Assembly (NCBI RefSeq): GCF_014205015.1
Contig: NZ_JACHMO010000001.1
Location: 9,176,001 to 9,240,000, forward strand
Direction of reading: 5' to 3'
Length of the DNA: 64,000 nt
Origin: Saccharothrix ecbatanensis
GTDB lineage: Bacteria; Actinomycetota; Actinomycetes; Mycobacteriales; Pseudonocardiaceae
The notes below the pieces were generated by a model. It worked only from the letters and a program-made list of their open reading frames with translations, ran no database searches and was not told where the DNA came from. Made by a program: the position numbers and the translations under genes. This document shows, in pieces, positions 1-8,737 of this stretch (position 1 is the stretch's first letter; every line of letters begins with the position of its first letter).

Positions 1-2
1 GC

Positions 3-272
3 ACCGAGTTCCAGGCCGTGCAGTTCATGCCCGCGATCGTGATGCCGCAGGTGCTGCTGTGCGGGCTGTTCGTGCCGCGCGACGAGATGGCGACGGTGCT
101 GAACTGGATCTCCGACGCGCTGCCGCTGTCCTACGCGGTCGACGCGCTGACGCAGGTCACGACGTCCGACGAAGTGGACGGCACGCTGGTGCGGAACCTC
201 GTGGTCATCGCGGGGTGTGCGCTCGTGGCCTTGCTGCTGGGCGCCGCGACCTTGCGCCGACGGACCCCGTGA
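3..272 (+). CDS. ABC-2 type transporter permease, C-terminal fragment
   Basis: Only the last 89 residues lie in the window; the gene begins to the left. The fragment shows the pattern of ABC-2 (DrrB-like) export permeases: a hydrophobic segment around MPAIVMPQVLLCGLFVP, a short loop with LPLSYAVDAL, and a final membrane helix (VVIAGCALVALLLGAATL) ending in a basic tail RRRTP. The family exports drugs or lipids together with an ATPase subunit that would lie upstream, outside the window. Its 3' end overlaps the convergent crtI-like gene by 68 nt. The substrate cannot be inferred. Confidence 0.8.
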   Translation, partial: TEFQAVQFMPAIVMPQVLLCGLFVPRDEMATVLNWISDALPLSYAVDALTQVTTSDEVDGTLVRNLVVIAGCALVALLLGAATLRRRTP

Positions 273-1698
273 TCCGCTGCGCGGCGAGCCGGCCCGAGAT
301 CAGCACCGGTGGCACGCCCACGCCCGGCGTGGTGCCGCAGCCGGCCAGCACGACGTTGTCCAGCACCAGGTTGCGCGGCCGGAACGGGCCGGTCTGGGCG
401 AACGTGTGCGCGGCGGAGAACGGCGTGCCGGCGGCCAGGCCCATCGCGGCCCAGTCGTTCGGCGTGACCAGGTGCTCGACCTGGATGGAGTCGCCGAAGC
501 CGGTCAGCCCGCGCGCCTCCAGCACGCCGACCAGCTCGTCCCGGTAGGCGGGCCCGACGCGGTCCCAGTCGATCCGGCCGGTGCGCAGGTTCGGCGCGGG
601 CGCCAGCACGAACATGCCCTGTCCGGGCGGCGCGGTGACCAGCAGTGACGGGTCGCTCATCAGCGTGCCGCGGCGGGTCAGCTCGTCGAACGTCCGCTCC
701 CACGCGCGGCCGAAGAACAAGGTGTGGTGGGCCAGCTCCGGCCACGTCCGGTCCACGCCCGCGTGCAGCACGACCGCCGACGGCGACCACGTCATCGGCA
801 GCGGACGGCGGGGGCGGTGGCCGAGCAGGCGGTACGACATCGGCAGGTCAGGGGTGAGCACGACCGCGTCGCACGGGATGCGCTCACCGTGCGAGGTGCG
901 CACCGCGGAGACCCGGCCGCCGATGCGTTCCAGCCAGGCCACCGGGGTCTGGAGGCGCAGGTCCGCGCCCGCGTCCCGGGCGGCTGCCGCCAACGCGTCC
1001 GGCAGCGCCCGCATCCCGCCCTGCGGGTAGTGGACGCCCGCGATGGTGTCCATGTACGCGATGACGCCGTACGCGGCGAGGGCCTTGCGCGGCGGCACGC
1101 CCGCGTACAGCGACTGGAACGAGAACACCCGCTGCAGCCGCTCGTCGCGCACGAACCGCGCCACCGACGGCCCGAGCCGGGCGAACCCGCGCAACGCGGC
1201 CAGCTTCGCCAACTGGGGCGTGACCAGGGAAAACGGCGAGTCGAAGTTCGCGCCGATGAACGTGTCGCGCTCCACCCGGTACAGCTCGGTCAGCCAGCGG
1301 CGCAGCGCCCGGTACCCCTCGGCCTCGCGCGGACCGGCGAACCGGCGCACCTCGGCCTCCATCGCCTCGGCGTCCGCGAGCACGTCCAGCGTGCTGCCGT
1401 CGGCGAACCGGGCCCGGTAGGCGGGCTCCACGGGACGCAGGTCCAGCCGGTCGCGCAGCGACTCGCCGACCGCGTTCAGCGCCTCGTCCACCAGCTCCGG
1501 CATGGTCAGCACGGTCGGCCCGGTGTCGAACCGGTACCCGCCCAGGTCCAGCCGTCCGGCCCGGCCGCCGGGCACGGCGTCCCGCTCGACCACGGTGACC
1601 CGGCGGCCCGCGCCGAGCAGGTGCAGCGCCGCGGACAACCCCGCGAGTCCCGCGCCGACCACGACGACGTGGTCCGTGCGGCCGGAGACCGTGCGCAT
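205..1698 (-). CDS. crtI: Phytoene desaturase-like FAD-dependent carotenoid oxidoreductase
   Basis: A 497-residue FAD enzyme of the CrtI/CrtN family. An N-terminal dinucleotide-binding motif (VVVGAGLAGLSAALHL, residues about 12-27) is followed by the ERD-PGGRAG loop, and the C-terminal family signature (GCGTTPGVGVPPVLISG) is present. The family desaturates or oxidises colourless carotenoid precursors at the membrane. The gene starts 2 nt after the stop of the upstream polyprenyl synthase, so the two are probably co-transcribed and linked in isoprenoid/carotenoid synthesis. No phytoene synthase (crtB) is visible in the window. A related activity (CrtD or CrtO type) cannot be excluded. The 3' end overlaps the convergent permease gene. 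Confidence 0.85.
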   Translation of the reverse strand: MRTVSGRTDHVVVVGAGLAGLSAALHLLGAGRRVTVVERDAVPGGRAGRLDLGGYRFDTGPTVLTMPELVDEALNAVGESLRDRLDLRPVEPAYRARFADGSTLDVLADAEAMEAEVRRFAGPREAEGYRALRRWLTELYRVERDTFIGANFDSPFSLVTPQLAKLAALRGFARLGPSVARFVRDERLQRVFSFQSLYAGVPPRKALAAYGVIAYMDTIAGVHYPQGGMRALPDALAAAARDAGADLRLQTPVAWLERIGGRVSAVRTSHGERIPCDAVVLTPDLPMSYRLLGHRPRRPLPMTWSPSAVVLHAGVDRTWPELAHHTLFFGRAWERTFDELTRRGTLMSDPSLLVTAPPGQGMFVLAPAPNLRTGRIDWDRVGPAYRDELVGVLEARGLTGFGDSIQVEHLVTPNDWAAMGLAAGTPFSAAHTFAQTGPFRPRNLVLDNVVLAGCGTTPGVGVPPVLISGRLAAQRITGSVGARSRRPAARPRAHTPR

Positions 1699-1700
1699 GG

Positions 1701-2768
1701 TCAGTAGGTCCGCTTCGTGGCGCTGACCGCCAGCTCCGCCAGCCGTTCACCGGCCGGTTCGGCGATCGGCGCCTGGTCCAGGGCGCGCAGGGCCGACCCG
1801 GTCAGCTCGGCGATCCGGTCCTCGATCGCGTCCACCGCGCCGACCTCGCGCAGCCGGGCGCGCACCTCGTCCACCATGGCCACGTCCAGGTCGGGCTTGC
1901 CCAGCGCCTCGTGCAGCACGTCCGCGCCGTACTCCATCCCCAGCGCCACCAGCAGCGTCCGCTTGCCCTCGCGCAGGTCGTCGCCCGCGGGCTTGCCGGT
2001 CACCACCGGGTCGCCGAACACGCCGAGCAGGTCGTCCCGCAGCTGGAACGCCACCCCGATGTCCGTGCCGAACGAGCGCAGGCCGGCCACCAGCTCGGGT
2101 GAGCCGCCGCCGATCGCCGCGCCCATGTGCAGCGGGCGTTCCACGGTGTACGCGGCGGTCTTGAGCCGGTCGATGCGCAGAGCCGCGTCGGGCGAGCTGT
2201 CGCCGCGCGCCTGGGTGAGCACGTCGAGGAACTGGCCGGCGAGCATCTCGGTGCGCATGTCGCGCCACGGCAGGCTCAGCCGCTGGAGGGCGTCGGTGGG
2301 CAGGCCGGCGGCGAACAGCATGTCGTCCGCCCAGGCCAGCGCCACGTCGCCGATCAGCACCGACGCCGCCAGCCCGAACCGGTCGGCCTCACCCAGCCAG
2401 CCCTCGGCGCGGTGCTTGCGCGCGAACCGGACGTGCACGGTGGGCATGCCGCGGCGGGTCTCGGAGGCGTCCATCAGGTCGTCGTGCACCAGCGCGCACG
2501 CCTGGAGCAGCTCCAGCGAGCTGACCGCGGTGAGCACCGCGTCGGCCAGCTCGTCACCCGGGTCGCCGCCCGCTGCGCGCCAGCCCCACCACGCGAACGT
2601 CGGCCGGATCCGCTTGCCACCGCCGAGGACGAAATCGGACAGCGCGTCCACCGCGTCGGTGAACGTCTCCTCCATGCGCACGCCCAACGCCCGGCGGTCG
2701 GCGAGATAACCTGCCAACGCCTCGTCGACGTGCTTGGGCAGTTCTAGGTCCAACGCATGGAACGGCAC
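1701..2768 (-). CDS. crtE: Polyprenyl (geranylgeranyl) diphosphate synthase
   Basis: A 355-residue trans-prenyltransferase. The first aspartate-rich motif is HDDLMD followed by RRG, the second is QLRDDLLG, and GGGKRIRP near residue 52 is the diphosphate-binding region. The family condenses isopentenyl diphosphate with allylic diphosphates; chain length cannot be fixed from the sequence, though GGPP is likely beside a crtI-like gene. It is the first gene of the crtE-crtI pair and is divergent from metF. In M. tuberculosis the homologous neighbourhood is idsA2 (Rv2173) beside an MTHFR gene and lppM, so idsA-type naming is equally valid. Confidence 0.88.
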   Translation of the reverse strand: MPFHALDLELPKHVDEALAGYLADRRALGVRMEETFTDAVDALSDFVLGGGKRIRPTFAWWGWRAAGGDPGDELADAVLTAVSSLELLQACALVHDDLMDASETRRGMPTVHVRFARKHRAEGWLGEADRFGLAASVLIGDVALAWADDMLFAAGLPTDALQRLSLPWRDMRTEMLAGQFLDVLTQARGDSSPDAALRIDRLKTAAYTVERPLHMGAAIGGGSPELVAGLRSFGTDIGVAFQLRDDLLGVFGDPVVTGKPAGDDLREGKRTLLVALGMEYGADVLHEALGKPDLDVAMVDEVRARLREVGAVDAIEDRIAELTGSALRALDQAPIAEPAGERLAELAVSATKRTY

Positions 2769-2860
2769 CCGTCTATGGTCACCTCTGCCGCCGCCGGGTG
2801 CCCAACCGGGGGCCTTGTCCCATCACGTGAAAGGGAACTCCCACTGTCCGGACGTACCTC

Positions 2861-2866
2861 TAAGCT
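2861..2866 (+). promoter_or_regulatory. -10 box (TAAGCT) of metF, probable leaderless start
   Basis: TAAGCT lies 7 nt before the metF ATG at 2874. Transcription would then begin at or next to the start codon, and no Shine-Dalgarno sequence is visible. This supports choosing 2874 over the in-frame ATG at 2757. Confidence 0.5.
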
Positions 2867-2873
2867 GAGCCCC

Positions 2874-3761
2874 ATGACGTCGGTGGTCGAACGCCTGCGC
2901 GGGGATTCCCCCGTGTTCTCCGTCGAGTTCTTCCCGCCACGCGACGAGGCGGACGAGACCGTGCTCTGGCGCGCGATCCGCGAGCTGGAAGCCTTCGACC
3001 CGGCGTACGTGTCCATCACCTACGGCGCGGGCGGCTCCTCGCGTGACCGGACCATCCGCACCATCGGCCGGGTGGCGCAGGAGACGACGCTGGTGCCGAT
3101 GGCGCACCTGACCGCCGTCGACCACTCGGTGGCCGAGCTGCGCAACGTGATCGGCTGGTACGCGGCGGTCGGCGTGCGCAACATCCTGGCCGTGCGCGGC
3201 GACCCGCCCGGCGACCCGAACGGCGAGTGGGTGGCCCACCCGGAGGGGCTGACGTACGCCGAAGAGCTGGTCCGGCTGTGCCGTGAGCTGGGCGACTTCT
3301 GCGTGGGCGTGGCGGCGTTCCCGTACGGGCACCCGCGGTCGGCGGATTTGGACGAGGACACCAAGTACCTGGTGCGGAAGCTGCGGGCGGGCGCCGACTT
3401 CGCGATCGCGCAGCTGTTCTTCGAGCCGGACGACTTCTTGCGCCTGCGTGACCGGGTCGCCGCCCTGGGGTGCGACGCGGACATCCTGCCGGGCCTCATG
3501 CCGTTGACCACGCCGCGGACGTTGGCCAAGACGGTGGAGCTGTCGGGCGCGCCGATGCCGGACTCGTTCGCGCGGCGGCTGAACCCGTACCTGGACGACC
3601 CCGCCGGGTTCCGCAAGGAAGGCATCGACGTGGTGACGGAGGTGGCGGAGCGGCTGCTCGCCGAGGGCGTGCCGTGCCTGCACTTCTACACGTTCAACCG
3701 GTCCAAGGCGACCCGCGAGATCGTCGGCAGACTCGGTCTGGTCCCAGCCAGGAGTGTGTGA
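2874..3761 (+). CDS. metF: 5,10-methylenetetrahydrofolate reductase
   Basis: A 295-residue MTHFR, the usual length of the bacterial enzyme. It reduces methylene-THF to methyl-THF for methionine synthesis. The N-terminal VEFFPPR motif carries the catalytic Glu, and other conserved blocks are SITYGAGGSSRDRT, LAVRGDPP, AQLFFEPDDFLRLRD and the C-terminal LHFYTFNRS. I chose ATG 2874 because the protein then aligns with the family N-terminus and a TAAGCT box sits 7 nt upstream; the in-frame ATG at 2757 adds an unrelated extension. A strong hairpin follows the gene. Confidence 0.93.
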   Translation: MTSVVERLRGDSPVFSVEFFPPRDEADETVLWRAIRELEAFDPAYVSITYGAGGSSRDRTIRTIGRVAQETTLVPMAHLTAVDHSVAELRNVIGWYAAVGVRNILAVRGDPPGDPNGEWVAHPEGLTYAEELVRLCRELGDFCVGVAAFPYGHPRSADLDEDTKYLVRKLRAGADFAIAQLFFEPDDFLRLRDRVAALGCDADILPGLMPLTTPRTLAKTVELSGAPMPDSFARRLNPYLDDPAGFRKEGIDVVTEVAERLLAEGVPCLHFYTFNRSKATREIVGRLGLVPARSV

Positions 3762-3765
3762 ATGG

Positions 3766-3806
3766 CCGCGAGGTCGCCTCGCTGAACGACCGAGGCGACC
3801 TCGCGG
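3766..3806. terminator. Bidirectional terminator hairpin between metF and the AhpD-like gene
   Basis: A perfect 16-bp inverted repeat (3766-3781 and 3791-3806, arm CCGCGAGGTCGCCTCG) with a 9-nt loop. It begins 4 nt after the metF stop and ends 8 nt before the stop of the convergent gene. There is no T-tract, as is usual in high-GC actinomycetes. Confidence 0.8.
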
Positions 3807-3814
3807 GCGTGTGG

Positions 3815-4258
3815 CTAGGCGTGCAGGTGGCGTTCGGTCGCCGAGTCGAGGGTGACGCCGAGCCGGTTCAGGCCGTTGATGCTGATGATCAACGCGAGCA
3901 GGTCGGCCAGTTCCTTCTCCGTGAACGTCGCGCTCGCGCGCTCCCACAACTCGTCGGGAACGCCGTGCTCGCCGAGCCGGGTCACCGCGTCGGTCAACTC
4001 CAGCGCGACCCGCTCGGTACCGCTGAAGAACTTCGACTCCCGCCACACCGACACGGCGAACAGCCGCTGCGGGTTCTCACCGGCCTTCATCGCGTCCGTC
4101 GTGTGCAGGTCCACGCAGAAAGCGCAGCCGTTGAGCACCGACGCCCGCAGCTGGACCAGCTCCACCAGCGTGCGGTCGACGTTCTCGGCGGCGTAGGCGG
4201 CCAGTCCGGTCATCAAGCGGTAGGCCTCGGGCGCGACCTTGGCGAATTTCATCCTCAT
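3815..4258 (-). CDS. AhpD-like / carboxymuconolactone decarboxylase family protein
   Basis: A 147-residue protein with the AhpD-type redox motif NGCAFCVDLHT (CxxC plus His, about residues 44-54), within an all-helical fold of the family's usual size. Members are alkylhydroperoxidase-like reductases or uncharacterised thiol proteins; the CxxC/His pattern favours peroxide or disulfide chemistry. It lies 40 nt downstream of the lppM-like gene on the same strand and converges on metF across a hairpin. An alternative start is the ATG at 4252. The physiological substrate is unknown. Confidence 0.85.
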   Translation of the reverse strand: MRMKFAKVAPEAYRLMTGLAAYAAENVDRTLVELVQLRASVLNGCAFCVDLHTTDAMKAGENPQRLFAVSVWRESKFFSGTERVALELTDAVTRLGEHGVPDELWERASATFTEKELADLLALIISINGLNRLGVTLDSATERHLHA

Positions 4259-4298
4259 GCCAGGTGGACGAGGCCGCCCCCGATCATGTGACAGCGCT

Positions 4299-4949
4299 CT
4301 ACACGACCTGGCTGCGGCGGTGCGCCACCAGGGCCAGGACCAGGACGATCAGCACCGCGCCACCGGTCAGGCCGGCGACCAGCATGGTCCAGCCGAAGTA
4401 CGACACCGAGTTCTCCCCGGCGTACCGGACCGTCGCGGTCAGCATCGAGGCCTGGCCGGGCTTCGGGGACCACGCGATGGTCGCGTCGTCCTCCTCTCGC
4501 CCGTTCGTGTCCACGATCTCACCCGGGAAGCTGATCTTCACCTGGATGTCCGAGCGCTCGGGCGGCACCTGCGTCAGGTCCACCGACCCGGACAACGTCA
4601 CCAGGTCGCCCGACCGGCGGAAGGACAGCTGGTACCGGCTGGACGACGCGCTTGTCGCCGCCGACAGCGCCCTGACCTCCTCGAACGTCAACGCGCTGAA
4701 CGACAGCTGCGTGCCGACGTAGTCGTCCACCTTGTACGGCTTGGTGCTCACCCGGCTGGCCAGCTCGTTCGGCACCTTCAACTGCGGCCCGGGGTCGTTG
4801 TCCTGGGTGGGCGGTGTGGCGGCGGTGATCTCGCCGGACACCCGGTCGTCCGAGGACAACGCCATGGCGGCGTGCAGCCGGACGCACCCCGTCAGCGAGA
4901 AGAGCGCGAGGAGGAACATCGGCAGGAGGAGCGCGGAGGCCCTGGACAC
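4299..4949 (-). CDS. lppM: LppM-like membrane lipoprotein
   Basis: A 216-residue protein with a lipoprotein signal peptide (hydrophobic stretch ending in lipobox LTGC), an extracytoplasmic domain of about 160 residues and a C-terminal membrane helix with a short basic tail (AHRRSQVV). This two-ended anchoring and the sequence match M. tuberculosis LppM (Rv2171) as I remember it. The neighbours agree: metF and a polyprenyl synthase, as in Rv2172c and Rv2173. I chose GTG 4949 because it starts directly before the signal peptide; ATG 4994 would add 15 polar residues. Confidence 0.78.
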   Translation of the reverse strand: MSRASALLLPMFLLALFSLTGCVRLHAAMALSSDDRVSGEITAATPPTQDNDPGPQLKVPNELASRVSTKPYKVDDYVGTQLSFSALTFEEVRALSAATSASSSRYQLSFRRSGDLVTLSGSVDLTQVPPERSDIQVKISFPGEIVDTNGREEDDATIAWSPKPGQASMLTATVRYAGENSVSYFGWTMLVAGLTGGAVLIVLVLALVAHRRSQVV

Positions 4950-5029
4950 GCGGCCATCCTGCCGGCAGCGGTCAAAAGTTGACCGCTGGGACACGATCGT
5001 GAGCGTGGCTAATTACCTGTTGGAGGGAC

Positions 5030-6736
5030 ATGGCCCGCAGTAACGTGCGACTCATGTCGACCTCCTCCTCCGCCGGCGTGCACGGCATCAGCAACCAGTT
5101 CGTAGCCGACTACGTGGCGGCGGACCCGCTGATCGCGACGTTCATCGGCGTGCCCGGTCACGACGACCGGCTGACCGACTACTCGCCGGAGGGTCACGCC
5201 GCCCGCAAGGAGCTGGCACAGCGCGCGCTCGCCGCCGTCAACGCGGCCGAACCCGCGGACAAGTCCGAAGCCGACGCCAAAGCCGTGTTCACGGAGCGGA
5301 TCGGCCTGGAGGTCGAGCTGTACGAAGCCGGCCTGATGGAGGGCAGGCTCAACGTCATCGCCAGCCCCGTGCAGTCGATGCGCGAGGTGTTCGACCAGAT
5401 GCCCACCGAGACGGCCGACGACTGGGCCGTGATCGCCAAGCGGCTCATCGCCGTGCCGGACGCGGTGGCGAACCTGCGAGCGGGCCTCGCGTACGCCGCG
5501 GACAAGAACCGGTCGGCGGCGTTGCGGCAGGTCACGCGGGTCGCCGAGCAGTGCGACACGTGGGCGGGCCGTGGCGGCCAGTCGTCGTTCTTCGCCACCC
5601 TGATCGCCGACGCACCCGCGGACGGCGCGCTGCGCACCGAGCTGGAGGCGGGCGCGAAGGCCGCCGCCGAGGCGTACGGCGACCTGGCCGCGTTCCTGCG
5701 CGACGACCTCGCGCCGAAGGCGCCGAAGAAGGACGCGGTCGGCGAGGACGTCTACCGGCTCCAGTCCCGCTACTTCACCGGCTCCCGCTTCGACCTGGCC
5801 GAGGCCTACGCGTGGGGCTGGGAGGAGTTCACCCGCATCGAGACCGAGATGAAGCAGGTGGCGGACCGGATCAAGCCGGGCGCCACGCTCGCCGAGGCCG
5901 CCGCCGCGCTGGACGCGAACCCGCGTTACCTGGTGCACGGCAAGGACGGCCTCCAGTCGTGGATGCAGGAGCTGTCCGACAAGGCGCTGCTGGACGTGCG
6001 CGGCGTGCACTTCGAGCTGCCGGACGAGCTGATGAAGCTGGAGTGCCGCATCGCGCCGCCCGGTGGTGGCGTCGGCGCGTACTACAGCGGTCCCACGCCG
6101 GACTTCACCCGACCGGGCCGCATGTGGTGGTCCGTGCCGGACGACAAGGAGGAGTTCTCCACCTGGCGCGAGGTGTCGACCGTCTACCACGAGGGCGTGC
6201 CCGGCCACCACCTCCAGATCGCCACGGCGGTCTACCAGGCGGAGAAGCTGAACGAGTTCCAGCGGCTGCTGTGCTGGGTGTCCGGCCACGGCGAGGGCTG
6301 GGCCCTGTACGCCGAGCGGCTGATGCGCGAGCTCGGCTACCTGGAGGACGACGGCGACCTGCTGGGCATGCTCGACGCGCACCTGTTCCGCGCCGCCCGC
6401 GTCATCATCGACATCGGCATGCACCTGGAGCTGGAGATCCCCCGCGGCACCGGGTTCCACGAGGGCGAGCGGTGGACGCCGGACCTGGGCCTGGAGTTCA
6501 TGCTCACCCGGACCATCACCGACGCGGCGCACGTGAAGGACGAGATCGACCGCTACCTGGGCTGGCCCGGCCAGGCGCCGTCGTACAAGCTCGGCGAACG
6601 GCTGTGGCTGGCGGCCCGCGAAGACGCCCGTACCCGGCATGGTTCCGAGTTCGACCTCAAGCGTTTTCACAAGGAAGCCTTGGAGATGGGGGCCATGGGG
6701 CTGGACACTCTTCGTGAGCGGCTCGCGGAGCTCTGA
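5030..6736 (+). CDS. DUF885 family metallopeptidase-like protein
   Basis: A 568-residue protein of the DUF885 family, widespread in actinobacteria and distantly related to M32/M3-type zinc peptidases. The zinc-binding motif HEGVPGHH is present at about residue 388, with a downstream GHGEGWALYAERLM that would supply the third ligand. There is no signal peptide, so it is probably cytoplasmic. GGAGGG lies only 2 nt before ATG 5030, so the real start may be GTG 5045 or ATG 5054 (MSTSSSAG). A 12-bp hairpin follows the stop codon. The substrate is unknown. Confidence 0.85.
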   Translation: MARSNVRLMSTSSSAGVHGISNQFVADYVAADPLIATFIGVPGHDDRLTDYSPEGHAARKELAQRALAAVNAAEPADKSEADAKAVFTERIGLEVELYEAGLMEGRLNVIASPVQSMREVFDQMPTETADDWAVIAKRLIAVPDAVANLRAGLAYAADKNRSAALRQVTRVAEQCDTWAGRGGQSSFFATLIADAPADGALRTELEAGAKAAAEAYGDLAAFLRDDLAPKAPKKDAVGEDVYRLQSRYFTGSRFDLAEAYAWGWEEFTRIETEMKQVADRIKPGATLAEAAAALDANPRYLVHGKDGLQSWMQELSDKALLDVRGVHFELPDELMKLECRIAPPGGGVGAYYSGPTPDFTRPGRMWWSVPDDKEEFSTWREVSTVYHEGVPGHHLQIATAVYQAEKLNEFQRLLCWVSGHGEGWALYAERLMRELGYLEDDGDLLGMLDAHLFRAARVIIDIGMHLELEIPRGTGFHEGERWTPDLGLEFMLTRTITDAAHVKDEIDRYLGWPGQAPSYKLGERLWLAAREDARTRHGSEFDLKRFHKEALEMGAMGLDTLRERLAEL

Positions 6737-6746
6737 CCCTTTCGGG

Positions 6747-6775
6747 TCCGGTGACCTCACGTCGAGGTCACCGGA
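6747..6775 (+). terminator. Terminator hairpin after the DUF885 gene
   Basis: A perfect 12-bp stem (TCCGGTGACCTC and its complement) with a 5-nt loop, starting 10 nt after the stop codon. It separates this gene from the CHAP protein gene. Confidence 0.75.
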
Positions 6776-6821
6776 TCGAGGGTTGGATGTGGGCGGACGA
6801 AAAACGGGGAGCGGGGGAACG

Positions 6822-7448
6822 ATGGCCAGACGTGCGATGCGGTCCGCGCTGGGCGTGGTGCTGGCGGGCGCGCTGCTGATCGCCGGCGCCCCGGCGTCCG
6901 GGCAGGCCCAGCCGGTCGAGGACCAGACCGAGTGGCGCGTCCGGCAGGAGATCGTGGACCACGCGCTGCGCGAGGTCGGCCAGCGTGAGGGGAACGGCAA
7001 CTACTACCCCGAGAAGTACTCGCAGACCGGTCAGGGCGTGCTGCGCCCGGCCGAGTGGTGCGGCGTGTTCGTCAACTGGGCGTGGACGACGGGCGGCGTG
7101 CCGGACAAGCCGTCGATGCGCCCCGCGCCGGGTGGGTCCGTGCTCGACCAGGGGCACTGGGCGACGTACTGGCAGAAGTGGGGCAAGGCGAACGGCCGGT
7201 GGAAGGACATCGGCGAGCGCGACGTGGAGCCTGGTGACGCCGTGGTGTACGGCAACTACCCGGACATGCACGCGCACGTCGGCCTGGTGGTCGAGGTCAA
7301 GTACGACCGGAGCGGGCATCAGGCGACGCACGTCCGCACCGTCGAGGGAAACTTCGGCGACCGGGTCGTCTACTCGAAGATGCGCCCGATCGAAGGGCTG
7401 AACGCGGGCAGGTACCTCCAGGCGACGGGCTTCGTCTCGCCGTTCTAG
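6822..7448 (+). CDS. Secreted CHAP-domain protein
   Basis: A 208-residue exported protein. Residues 1-30 form a signal peptide (arginines, then VVLAGALLIAGAPASG-type hydrophobic core). The rest is a CHAP-like papain-fold domain: the likely nucleophile is the Cys in AEWCGVFVNWAW and the His is in MHAHVGLVVEV, as in NlpC/CHAP amidases that cut peptidoglycan peptides. I chose ATG 6822 because it has an SD-like GGGGGAAC just upstream and begins the signal peptide; upstream in-frame codons belong to the preceding gene region. A SUKH protein gene follows 27 nt later. Confidence 0.85.
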   Translation: MARRAMRSALGVVLAGALLIAGAPASGQAQPVEDQTEWRVRQEIVDHALREVGQREGNGNYYPEKYSQTGQGVLRPAEWCGVFVNWAWTTGGVPDKPSMRPAPGGSVLDQGHWATYWQKWGKANGRWKDIGERDVEPGDAVVYGNYPDMHAHVGLVVEVKYDRSGHQATHVRTVEGNFGDRVVYSKMRPIEGLNAGRYLQATGFVSPF

Positions 7449-7475
7449 CACTTCCGTTGATCTACCCTGCGGCAC

Positions 7476-8159
7476 GTGATCACCACGGACTGGGGCGGGG
7501 TGCGTGAACGCGTCGAGGCGCTCGCGCGACGGGACAAGGCCGACGTGCTCTTCGGCTACGGCGGCCGGGGGCACGGCCACCGGTTGCGGCTCGACGCACC
7601 GCTCTCGGAAGAGCAGCTGGATGAGGCCGAGGCGCGATTGCGGGTGACCCTGCCGGCGGACTACCGCTCGTTCCTGCTCCAGGTCGGGGCGGGCGGCGCG
7701 GGTCCGTTCTACGGGATCGGCTCGTTGGTGCGGCAGGACGACGGCTGGAGCTGGAACGGCCCGGGGCTGGAGTCCGATCTCGGCCGGCTCCACCTGCCGT
7801 TCGCGGGCGAAGACGTCATCACGGAGGCCCTGGCCGAGCACGACGGTAGGGAGCCGGTCTTGCGGGACTTCCCCGGCATCGAGGAGTTCAGCCGGGCGTT
7901 CAAGGCCTGGGACGGCGAGGGCGAAGTCCTGTTCCGCCGGATGGCCACCGGCGCGGTGCGGCTGAGCCACTTCGGCTGCGGCGCCTACTACTGGCTCGTC
8001 GTCAGCGGGTCCGAACGCGGTCACCTGTGGGTCGAGAACCGTCCGGTCGACCTCGGCTTCACCCCGCTCACCCGTCCCGAGCCGCGGGTCACCTTCACCC
8101 GGTGGTACCTCGACTGGCTGGCCGCGGCCGAAGACCAAGTAGACCGCGCGAGCCGCTGA
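7476..8159 (+). CDS. SMI1/KNR4 (SUKH) family protein
   Basis: A 227-residue protein with the SUKH-fold signature LSEEQLDEAEARLRVTLPADYRSFLLQVGAGG near residues 50-80 (quoted in part: LPADYRSFLLQVGAGG) and a GPFYGIGSL strand after it. SUKH proteins are often immunity proteins of bacterial toxin systems but many are uncharacterised. The gene starts at GTG 7476 with a TACCCT box 7 nt upstream, which suggests its own leaderless transcript. Its position after a secreted CHAP protein makes an immunity role possible but unproven. Confidence 0.8.
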   Translation: MITTDWGGVRERVEALARRDKADVLFGYGGRGHGHRLRLDAPLSEEQLDEAEARLRVTLPADYRSFLLQVGAGGAGPFYGIGSLVRQDDGWSWNGPGLESDLGRLHLPFAGEDVITEALAEHDGREPVLRDFPGIEEFSRAFKAWDGEGEVLFRRMATGAVRLSHFGCGAYYWLVVSGSERGHLWVENRPVDLGFTPLTRPEPRVTFTRWYLDWLAAAEDQVDRASR

Positions 8160-8176
8160 CCTCAGGTGACCGGTTT

Positions 8177-8737
8177 CTAGGTGACCGGCAGGGTGCGGCC
8201 CAGCACGGCGAACGGCCGGGGGTCGCCGGTGAACTGGTAGTGCCGCAGCACGTCCACGAAACCCATCCGCCGGTACAGCCGCCACGCCTTGCTCGGACCC
8301 TCCGGAGTGGACAGCAGCACCCGTGAACTGGGCACGCCGGCCAGCAGGTTCCGCAGCAGCTGCTCACCGATGCCCCGGCTCTGCGCGCGCGGCAGGACGT
8401 GGAGTTCGGTCAGCTCGAAGTAGTCGCGCATCCACTCCTCTACCGCGTTCGGCCCGGCGACCATGGTCAGCCCGTGCCGCACCTGCTCGTGCCACCACTG
8501 GCCGACCGAGCCGCGGTAGCCGTAGCCGATGCCGACCAGCTCGTCCTGCTCTCCCAACGCCACCACGCACCGCCAGCCCTCGCGCAGCATGTGCGCCAAC
8601 CACATGGGCGCGCGCTGCTCGGCCGTGCCGGGCGGGTAGTCCATCGCGCTCACGTAGAGCGCGAGCGCCTCGTCCAACCGGGAGTTCAGCTCACGCGAGG
8701 ACAGCGTGACGATCCGCTGCGACGGCGCGGCGGTCAC
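8177..8737 (-). CDS. GNAT family N-acetyltransferase
   Basis: A 186-residue acetyltransferase. The acetyl-CoA binding loop is RAQSRGIGEQLLRNLL (motif A), followed by the beta-bulge strand and the C-terminal AWRLYRRMGF signature. The GTG start at 8737 overlaps the stop of the upstream YbaK gene (GTGA), so the two genes form an operon and are likely translationally coupled. The last bases, CCGGTCACCT plus stop, are repeated immediately downstream. The acceptor substrate is unknown. Confidence 0.85.
   Translation of the reverse strand: MTAAPSQRIVTLSSRELNSRLDEALALYVSAMDYPPGTAEQRAPMWLAHMLREGWRCVVALGEQDELVGIGYGYRGSVGQWWHEQVRHGLTMVAGPNAVEEWMRDYFELTELHVLPRAQSRGIGEQLLRNLLAGVPSSRVLLSTPEGPSKAWRLYRRMGFVDVLRHYQFTGDPRPFAVLGRTLPVT

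Noticed and set aside
205..2768. Carotenoid biosynthetic gene cluster
   Set aside because: Only a synthase and a desaturase-like gene are visible; phytoene synthase and cyclase are missing from the window, so a full cluster is not supported.
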